Below are positions 9,634 to 15,761 of a stretch of DNA of 64,000 nucleotides, in pieces. Source of the DNA: Methylobacterium frigidaeris (GTDB lineage: Bacteria; Pseudomonadota; Alphaproteobacteria; Rhizobiales; Beijerinckiaceae). Numbering within the stretch: position 1 is the stretch's first letter; each line of letters opens with the position of its first letter. The DNA is taken from assembly GCF_022179185.1 (NCBI RefSeq), contig NZ_BPQJ01000032.1, forward strand, positions 1 through 64,000, written 5' to 3'. The position numbers and the translations under genes are program-made. Below the pieces are notes generated by a model. That model did not search any database, was not told the origin of the DNA, and saw nothing but the letters and a program-made list of their open reading frames with translations.

Positions 9634-10425
9634 TCAACCTCCTGAATCATGGCTTTTTCCCTCAGCGACGGGTCGCGCCGCTTGTAGCGCGACAAGCTGA
9701 AAGTGGATCAGTCCGCCGCGCCGGACGGGCACGCCAGGGCTCGGCAGTCTGCTCCATGAGCCGGTCGAAAAATGCGCGCCAGGGTCGCTACACGACAAGT
9801 TTGAAACGTCCGTGACGCACGCTGGCAGACGATCTGGCAGCGCGAAGACCCTCGATCGGTCGGGTTCCAGCCGAGCAGTGGGGACCACCTGGAGTTGGGC
9901 GTCCGGATCCGGGACCCCAATGTCGCCATCGAGCAGGCCGACGAGCCCGCGATCCTGGTCGCGCACAGCCGTCCTGGCCCCTGGTCGCGCATCGGACGGC
10001 TCTCACAAGGCGGGTCGTCGAACCCTTCCTTGTCGCGGTTTCCGATCCGGACGGATCTGGCTTTCCCGGGAGGAAGCCGGCACGTTCGCCGATGTGCCGT
10101 CTGCTCCGTTGCCGTTGTCGACCACGTCCGCTCAGACGCGGGGCGTGACTGTACGGAGAAGAAGAGCGCGCCGCCAGAACGGCAATTGGGTGAACGGCTT
10201 CCTCCGCTCACCGTTTTAGGGCTCCCACGACGACCATTAGGGAAATCGGCCGCCTATCGAAGACCCGTATGAACGTACCCTGGCGCACCACCGGCTTTGG
10301 CATGTTTTTGATGCCAGCAAGGACCGTCCACAGAGAACCGGTCTGGTGGAATGCCTGAAGCGGACATCATGAGGGTCCGCAATGCGTCGAAAGCGGCCTC
10401 TCGCGGAGCCGATCGGGCCCTCGTC
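9634..10425. other. About 0.8 kb without a convincing gene
   Basis: Several open frames of 70-167 codons exist on both strands, but none shows a recognisable domain, a ribosome-binding site with a plausible start, or residue composition like the neighbouring genes; they are rich in Ser, Arg and Pro as expected of random high-GC frames. The stretch separates the SemiSWEET gene from the ruvC stop. Together with the chemoreceptor fragment it looks like decayed or inserted DNA. Confidence 0.5.
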
Positions 10426-10983
10426 CTAACCCTGCGCCACCGCCCGGGCGATCCGCGCCGCCGCCGGCCCCGCCGCTGCGGCATGGGCCGCCGCCCGGGC
10501 CCGGGCGGCCCGGTGGCTGGCATGGGTGATCGCCACTGCCAGCGCGTCGGCGGCGTCCGCCGTGTCGGCGGTGGCTTTGGGAAGGAGGAAGCGCACCATG
10601 GCGCCGACCTGGTCCTTCTCGGCGTGGCCGGCACCGACCACGGTCTTCTTCACCAGGTTGGCGGCGTACTCCGCCACCGGCAGGCCGGCCAAAGCCGGCA
10701 CCAGCAGGGCGACGGCGCGGGCGTGACCGAGCTTCAGGGTCGCCTGCGCGTCCTTGTTGACGAAGGTCTCCTCCACCGCCGCCTCGTCGGGGAGCAGCGT
10801 GGCGACGACCTTGCTCAGGCCCTCGTGCAGGGTGCGCAGGCGGGTGGCGAGGTCGTCGTCGCCGTCCGAGGTCACGGTGCCGCTCGCCACGAAGGCGAGG
10901 CGGGTGCCCGTGACGGTGATCAGGCCCCAGCCGGTGCGGCGCAGGCCCGGATCGATGCCGAGGATGCGGATCGGTTCGCTCAT
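10426..10983 (-). CDS. ruvC: Crossover junction endodeoxyribonuclease RuvC
   Basis: A 185-residue Holliday-junction resolvase. RILGIDPGLRRTGWGL has the first catalytic aspartate (Asp11); VEETFVNKDAQATLKLGHARA has the catalytic glutamate (Glu71 or 72) and DNA-contact loop; and DTADAADALAVAITH carries the last aspartates (Asp143, Asp146). All four acidic positions are present. It cuts four-way junctions after RuvAB branch migration. ruvA and ruvB, often its operon partners, are not downstream: about 0.8 kb of unassigned DNA follows. The C-terminal 30 residues are Ala/Arg rich and longer than in E. coli. Confidence 0.95.
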   Translation of the reverse strand: MSEPIRILGIDPGLRRTGWGLITVTGTRLAFVASGTVTSDGDDDLATRLRTLHEGLSKVVATLLPDEAAVEETFVNKDAQATLKLGHARAVALLVPALAGLPVAEYAANLVKKTVVGAGHAEKDQVGAMVRFLLPKATADTADAADALAVAITHASHRAARARAAAHAAAAGPAAARIARAVAQG

Positions 10984-11166
10984 CGCCGCTCGGGTATCCT
11001 TGCCGTTGGTGCAGGCGGCGCCCGCAGCATGCCGCGACTTCGTCCCGGCGCGAAGAGCGCCGGTGTGTAGCCGGGAAATCGGCTCGCCGCTACCGCGGGA
11101 CGTTCCGTGAACACTCTTGGCCCGAACATCCTTGACGAATCGTGGCTGGGGCGGCGTGGTGACGTT

Positions 11167-11922
11167 ATGTCGCTCGATCTCGCCACCCTTCTGCCCCTCG
11201 ATGCCCGGTCCGCCACCCTGTTCCTCGCCGCCCTCGTCGGCGGGCTGGTGCGCGGCTTCACCGGTTTCGGCTTCGCGATGGTCTTCGTGCCGGTCGCGGC
11301 CGCCGCCGTCGGGCCGGCGGCGGCGGTCGGGCTGATCTGGGTCGTCGACGCGCCGTTCTCGCTGTGGTTCGGCGCCCGCTCCGCCCGGCGGGCGACCTGG
11401 CGCGAGGTGATCCCCCTGCTCGTCGGCTCCACCGCCCTGCTGCCCGTCGGTGTCTGGCTCCTCACCCGGCTCGACCCCGATCTCACCCGCTGGATCACCG
11501 CCGGCGCGATCCTGCTGGCGCTGGCGGCCCTCGTCTCGGGGTGGCGGTATCGCGGCGTCCCCTCGCTGCCGCTCTCGCTCGCCACCGGCGGCGCCTCGGG
11601 GCTGGCGAGCGGCTTCGCGGCGCTGGGCGGCATGCCGCTCGCGGTGTTCTGGCTCGCCAGCCAGCGCGCCTCGGGGGCCCAGGTCCGCGACAACCTGATG
11701 GCCTATTTCGGCCTCTCGACCCTGGTCTCAGGGATCGTGTTCACGGCGACCGGGGTGCTGTCGGGCCCCCGCTTCACGGAAGCCTTGCCGCTGCTCCTGC
11801 CCTACGGTCTCGGCCTCGCGATCGGATCGCACGGCTTTCGCCTCGCCTCCGACCGGGTGTTCCGGACCGTGGCCTACGCGGTGATCCTGGTGGCGGTCTG
11901 CCTGGCGCTGCCCTTGCGCTAA
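11167..11922 (+). CDS. TauE/SafE family membrane exporter
   Basis: A 251-residue membrane protein with about eight hydrophobic segments. LAALVGGLVRGFTGFGFAMV (about 20-39) is the TauE/SafE N-terminal signature, and ASGLASGFAALGGMPLAVFW (about 142-161) is its repeat in the second half. Family members export sulfite, sulfoacetate or other organic anions. The ATG at 11167 was preferred to one 60 bases upstream because the family begins close to the first membrane helix. A YeiH-type exporter, also linked to sulfur oxyanions, lies at 44.2 kb, but there is no nearby sulfur gene, so the substrate is open. Confidence 0.8.
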   Translation: MSLDLATLLPLDARSATLFLAALVGGLVRGFTGFGFAMVFVPVAAAAVGPAAAVGLIWVVDAPFSLWFGARSARRATWREVIPLLVGSTALLPVGVWLLTRLDPDLTRWITAGAILLALAALVSGWRYRGVPSLPLSLATGGASGLASGFAALGGMPLAVFWLASQRASGAQVRDNLMAYFGLSTLVSGIVFTATGVLSGPRFTEALPLLLPYGLGLAIGSHGFRLASDRVFRTVAYAVILVAVCLALPLR

Positions 11923-12004
11923 GCCTCATTCGCCGGGGCGGTCACCGGTTCGGCGAACGAAGCCGACAACGAGATCGACGCAGAGGTGCGCCATGCGACT
12001 CCGC

Positions 12005-12856
12005 TCAGGCCTTGTCCCACCAGCCCTTCTCGGCGTGGAGCCCGTGCTGGCCGCGATAGGGCGCCACGCCCGGGCTCTGCCAGCCCGCGATCAGCTCCGG
12101 CGCCAGCCGGTAGATCTCGACGCCCAACGGCCGGCAGACGTCGATCGGGTCGCGGGCGTCCGGGCCCCAGAGCGGCACCGAGAGGTCGCCGCCCGGGCAG
12201 GTCGAGAGGGCGCAGAGCAGGTCGATCTCGGCGAAGAACTCGAGGTAGTCGCCGGGCTTCGCCGGGCAGTCGCGCATGAAGTACAGGTCGTCGTGGTTGA
12301 GGCCGGTGACCTGGAACACGTTGAGCACGTCGTGCACGTCGAACTCGGTCAGGCCGAACGGCATCACCGCGCGGACCAGGTTCGAGTGGCAGTGGAAGTG
12401 GAAGTCCTGGCCGGTGAGCAGCTTGTTGACGTAGGGATCGCAGCGGGTGCCGAGCAGGTCGTGGACCCGTCCGCCATACTCGTCGGTGCCGTAATGGCTC
12501 AAGCTGTCGGCCGTGATGGTGACGAGCGGGCGCAGGAACGGCAGGGTCGACCACAGCCGGTCGAAGGTCGTGACATGGGCGCCCTGGAGCTGGCGGGTGC
12601 GCGCGGCCCACAGCCGCTCGCGCGGATCGTGCCGGTTCCAGATGTTGAGGTCGCCGACCTGCGGTCCCTCGGGCGCCACGACCCGGAAGACGTGGCCCGC
12701 CGGCACGCTCCAGGCCCGCCCGGTGCGGATCGGGATAGTGAACGCGTCCACCAACTCGCGCCCGCCGGTCCCGGCGGCGATCCGCTCGTAGAACGGCCGA
12801 TCGACCGACAGGGCCGAGCCCTCGCTGACCTGATAGGCGGCCGGAAAATCCTTCAT
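12005..12856 (-). CDS. DUF1989 (urea carboxylase-associated) family protein
   Basis: A 283-residue protein. VPAGHVFRVVAPEGPQVGDLNIWN (about 70-93, cited as two overlapping motifs GHVFRV and QVGDLN), FHFHCHSNLVRA, DVLNVFQVTGLNHD and CPAKPGDYLEFFAEIDLLCALSTCPGGD-type segments are characteristic of DUF1989. The family often sits with urea carboxylase or guanidine carboxylase genes and has conserved Cys/His positions that could bind metal; the chemistry is not established here. No carboxylase is adjacent. It is divergent from the DUF1007-NicO pair, with a strong hairpin between them. Confidence 0.8.
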   Translation of the reverse strand: MKDFPAAYQVSEGSALSVDRPFYERIAAGTGGRELVDAFTIPIRTGRAWSVPAGHVFRVVAPEGPQVGDLNIWNRHDPRERLWAARTRQLQGAHVTTFDRLWSTLPFLRPLVTITADSLSHYGTDEYGGRVHDLLGTRCDPYVNKLLTGQDFHFHCHSNLVRAVMPFGLTEFDVHDVLNVFQVTGLNHDDLYFMRDCPAKPGDYLEFFAEIDLLCALSTCPGGDLSVPLWGPDARDPIDVCRPLGVEIYRLAPELIAGWQSPGVAPYRGQHGLHAEKGWWDKA

Positions 12857-12937
12857 GCCGTGCGCTCCTGGCGGGTATGACGCGCCCTGGAGTGGCAGAA
12901 GAGCGGGGGCGGGGCAAACCGGAGCCGCCCGCCCCGT

Positions 12938-12958
12938 TCCCGCCGCAATGCGGCGGGA
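12938..12958. promoter_or_regulatory. Perfect 8-9 bp hairpin in a divergent leader
   Basis: CCCGCCGC (12939-12946) pairs exactly with GCGGCGGG (12950-12957) across AAT, with one more T-A pair outside. It lies 80 bases before the DUF1007 start and 80 bases from the DUF1989 start. It could be a leader structure of the metal-transport operon or an insulator between divergent genes. No cobalamin or nickel riboswitch consensus was recognised around it. Confidence 0.4.
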
Positions 12959-13035
12959 CCAGTGCGCAACTGGCGGCGCCGAGCGCCGACCGTCGGTTCA
13001 CCACGAGGGGCGAGCGTCGCCGAAGGACAATCGAC

Positions 13036-13686
13036 ATGCCGCGCTCTTTCCGTCCCCTCGCTCGTCTCGTCCTCGCCGGGGCCGCGCTCGCGGCGGCGAC
13101 GCCGGCCCTTGCCCATCCGCATGTCTGGATCACCACGAGGGCCGAGCTGGATTACGGGCCGGACGGGGCCTTGCGGGCGGTGCGGCACGCCTGGACCTTC
13201 GATCCGACCTATTCCGCCTTCGCGGTCCAGGGCCTCGGCCAGTCGCCGACCGGGCCGGTGAACCCGGCCGCGCTGGCGGCGCTCGCGCGCGACAATGCCG
13301 AGAACCTCGCCGAGCAGGGCTACTTCACGCTGTTGAAGGTCGACGGCCGCAAGCAGGACTTCGGCACCGCGACCGATCCGGCGATGACCTTCACGGACGG
13401 GCAGCTCACCCTGCGCTTCACCCTGCCGCTCAAGGCGCCGGTGGCCGGCACCGCCTCGCTCGAGGTCTTCGACCCGACCTACTTCGTCGCCTTCAGCCTC
13501 GCCGACGGCGACGGGTTCGCGACGCTCGCCGGCGCCCCGGCCGGCTGCCGCGCCACCGCCCACCGGCCGAAGAACTCGGGCCCGGCCCCCGCCGCCACCG
13601 GCATGTCGGAAGCATTCTTCGAGGCGATGACCGCCGCCTCGACCTACGGGGTACAGTTCGCCAACCGGATCGTCGTCGCATGCTGA
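13036..13686 (+). CDS. DUF1007 family periplasmic protein
   Basis: A 216-residue secreted protein. An Arg-containing N-terminus and LVLAGAALAAATPALAHPHV (about 11-30) give a Sec signal with cleavage after ALA; HPHVWITTRAEL is the DUF1007 start, and the new N-terminus HPHVW could bind a metal ion. FDPTYSAF, GYFTLLKVDG and FDPTYFVAFSL are further family motifs. DUF1007 genes stand next to NicO-type nickel/cobalt permeases, as here, where the two overlap. It is probably the periplasmic partner of the permease. The ATG at 13036 is chosen because the signal peptide begins there. Confidence 0.85.
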   Translation: MPRSFRPLARLVLAGAALAAATPALAHPHVWITTRAELDYGPDGALRAVRHAWTFDPTYSAFAVQGLGQSPTGPVNPAALAALARDNAENLAEQGYFTLLKVDGRKQDFGTATDPAMTFTDGQLTLRFTLPLKAPVAGTASLEVFDPTYFVAFSLADGDGFATLAGAPAGCRATAHRPKNSGPAPAATGMSEAFFEAMTAASTYGVQFANRIVVAC

Positions 13687-14684
13687 GCGCGCTCAGCCTC
13701 ACCCCGCCCTCCCGCCGCCTCCAGCGCTTAGGCCTCGCGGCCCTCGCGGTCCTGGCCGCGGCCGCATTGCTGGCGGCCCTGCTCGGGCTCCTGGCGCCGG
13801 GCTTCCGGGCGCCGCCGCGCTCGCCCTTCGGCATCGGCTTTCGCGAGGCGGCCCCCACCGGTGCCACCAGCCTCGGGGCCTGGCTCCTCGCCATGCAGGC
13901 GGGCTTCTCCCGGGCGCTCCAGGCGGCGGTGTCGGCGGTCAAGGCCGGGCGGGACGGCACCCTGACGCTCATCGGCCTCGGCTTCGCCTACGGGGTGCTG
14001 CACGCTGCCGGGCCCGGCCACGGCAAGGCGGTGATCGCCGGCTACCTGATGGCCGGCGAACGGGCCCTGACGCGCGGCTTCACCCTGAGCCTGCTCGCGG
14101 CTCTGCTCCAGGCGATCGTCGCCCTGGCGCTGGTCGGCGGCGGCGCGGCGCTGCTGCGTCTGACCGCCGCCGGCCTGAACCAGGCCGGCACCGTGATCGA
14201 GACCGCGAGCTTCGCCTGCGTGGCGCTCCTCGGGGCGGCGGTGACCTGGCGCAAGGCCGGGCAGCTCGCCCGGCTCCTCAACCGCGAGGCGGGCCCGGCC
14301 TGCGGGCCCGATTGCGGCCATGCGGGCCTGGCCGACGGGACCAGGGTGGAGCGCCTGGCGGGCTGGCGCGAGCAGGCCGGCGTGGTGCTGGCTGCCGGCA
14401 CCCGGCCTTGCGCCGGCGCGGTGCTGGTGCTGGTCTTCGCCCTGTCACAGGGCATCCTGTGGGCCGGCGTCGCCGCCACCCTGGCGATGGCCCTCGGCAC
14501 CGCTCTCACCACCGGGGTGCTGGCAGCGCTCGCGGTCTTCGCCAAGGCGCTGGCCCTCAGGCTCGCAGGCGGCCGCGGCCAGGGCGGCGCGATCGCGGTC
14601 GGCGTGCTGGAATTGTGGGCCGCCGCCTTCGTGCTGGTGCTGGGCGCCGGGCTGCTCTCCGGCTGGGCCGCCGCGGCGTTCTAG
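13680..14684 (+). CDS. NicO family nickel/cobalt transporter
   Basis: A 334-residue inner-membrane permease with about seven hydrophobic helices. GVLHAAGPGHGKAVIAGYL (about 102-120) is the histidine-rich NicO/RcnA signature, and AAGTRPCAGAVLVLVFALSQG (in the second half, from about residue 239) is the second conserved helix. ACGPDCGHAG in the large loop may bind metal. RcnA-like members export Ni and Co; others import. The short cytoplasmic loop and DUF1007 partner do not settle the direction. The ATG at 13680 overlaps the end of the DUF1007 gene by 7 bases, so translation is likely coupled. Confidence 0.85.
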   Translation: MLSALSLTPPSRRLQRLGLAALAVLAAAALLAALLGLLAPGFRAPPRSPFGIGFREAAPTGATSLGAWLLAMQAGFSRALQAAVSAVKAGRDGTLTLIGLGFAYGVLHAAGPGHGKAVIAGYLMAGERALTRGFTLSLLAALLQAIVALALVGGGAALLRLTAAGLNQAGTVIETASFACVALLGAAVTWRKAGQLARLLNREAGPACGPDCGHAGLADGTRVERLAGWREQAGVVLAAGTRPCAGAVLVLVFALSQGILWAGVAATLAMALGTALTTGVLAALAVFAKALALRLAGGRGQGGAIAVGVLELWAAAFVLVLGAGLLSGWAAAAF

Positions 14685-14685
14685 C

Positions 14686-15573
14686 TCAAGCCACCGCCGC
14701 GATCCGCGCGGCGCGCCGCCGTCGCGGGCTCGTCGCCGCGACGGCGGCGAAGCTGATCTCCTGGCGCTCGCGGGCCACGAAGGCGCCGGGCATGTCGGCC
14801 TGCATCTGGGTCTCCAGCTCGCGCAGCAGCGCGTCGGTGTGCTGGGGATAGAGGTGCACGATGGCGAGGCGCCCGACATTGCCGGCGCGGCACAGTTCGA
14901 CGCCCTTCTGCCAGGTCGAGTGGCCCCAGCCGCGGCAGGCCGGGTACTCGCCCTGCGTGAACATGCCGTCATAGACCACGAGGTCCGCGCCGCGCACGAA
15001 GTCCAGCAGGGCCGGATCGGGCCAGGGCTCGGAATGTTCGAGGTCGCTGATGTAGCAGGCGGAGCGGCCGCCGTGGCGGAAGCGGTAGCCGGTGGCGCCC
15101 TGGGGATGTTCGAGCGGGATGGTGTCGACGACGGCGCCGTCCGGGAAGGTCAGGCTCTCGCCGGCCCGGAATCCGTGATGCACGAAGCGGGCGGGCAGCA
15201 CGTCGAGGGTGATCGGGAAGAGCGGCGGAGAGAACAGCCGGCCGAGGGGCTCGGCGGCGCTCGCCCCGTCGAGGTTGCCGCACCAGGTGTGGATCTCGCG
15301 CGACGGGTCGAGGATCGCCGGCTTCATGAACGGCAGGCCGCCGACATGGTCGAGATGGAGGTGGCTCAGGAGCAGGTCGACCCGCTGGGGCAGCCGGTCG
15401 CGGTGATGGGCGCCGAACGCGTTGATGCCGGTGCCGGCATCGATCACGAACAGCCGCTCGCCGCACCGGACCTCGACGCAGGGGGTGTGCCCGCCGAATT
15501 CCACGAATTCCGGACCGGAGGCGCAGGTCGACCCCCGGACACCCCAGAACCGGAGCGTCAGGCCGGCTTCCAT
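14686..15573 (-). CDS. MBL-fold metal-dependent hydrolase
   Basis: A 295-residue metallo-beta-lactamase-fold protein. LLSHLHLDHVGG (69-80) is the zinc motif with His71, His73, Asp75 and His76; YISDLEH carries the bridging aspartate and IVHLYPQHTD a late histidine. TLRFWGVRGSTCASGPEFVEFGG-type N-terminal residues (MEAGLTLRFWGVRGS) are typical of a bacterial group related to RNase Z and phosphodiesterase-like MBL proteins. The ATG at 15573 has a GAGG about 9 bases upstream; further ATGs lie at 15594 and 15675. The C-terminal Arg-rich tail is unusual. The substrate is unknown. Its stop is 2 bases from the stop of the converging NicO gene. Confidence 0.75.
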   Translation of the reverse strand: MEAGLTLRFWGVRGSTCASGPEFVEFGGHTPCVEVRCGERLFVIDAGTGINAFGAHHRDRLPQRVDLLLSHLHLDHVGGLPFMKPAILDPSREIHTWCGNLDGASAAEPLGRLFSPPLFPITLDVLPARFVHHGFRAGESLTFPDGAVVDTIPLEHPQGATGYRFRHGGRSACYISDLEHSEPWPDPALLDFVRGADLVVYDGMFTQGEYPACRGWGHSTWQKGVELCRAGNVGRLAIVHLYPQHTDALLRELETQMQADMPGAFVARERQEISFAAVAATSPRRRRAARIAAVA

Positions 15574-15761
15574 GAGAGGACCCCTCGTTGTCATGCCGGC
15601 GACCGTGATGGGGGTTGTGGGGGTTGGATGTGCGATGACGCACATGGCGAATGCTCCGGCCGATCGATCCGGCAAGACACTATGGTGGGCTGTGCACGAG
15701 AGATGTGCCTCACGAACGATGAGCGCAAGACGAAGGTTCCCCCGGACGGCCTAATCTGTCG

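Noticed and set aside
9708..10211. 167-codon minus-strand frame in the gap before ruvC
   Set aside because: Ser/Arg/Cys-rich, no ribosome-binding site, no relative recognised.
11923..12004. TTCGCCG/CGGCGAA inverted repeat as a terminator
   Set aside because: The 7-base arms are 15 bases apart without further structure; too weak to list.
12857..13035. Cobalamin or nickel riboswitch before the NicO operon
   Set aside because: Only a simple hairpin was found; conserved riboswitch boxes were not seen.
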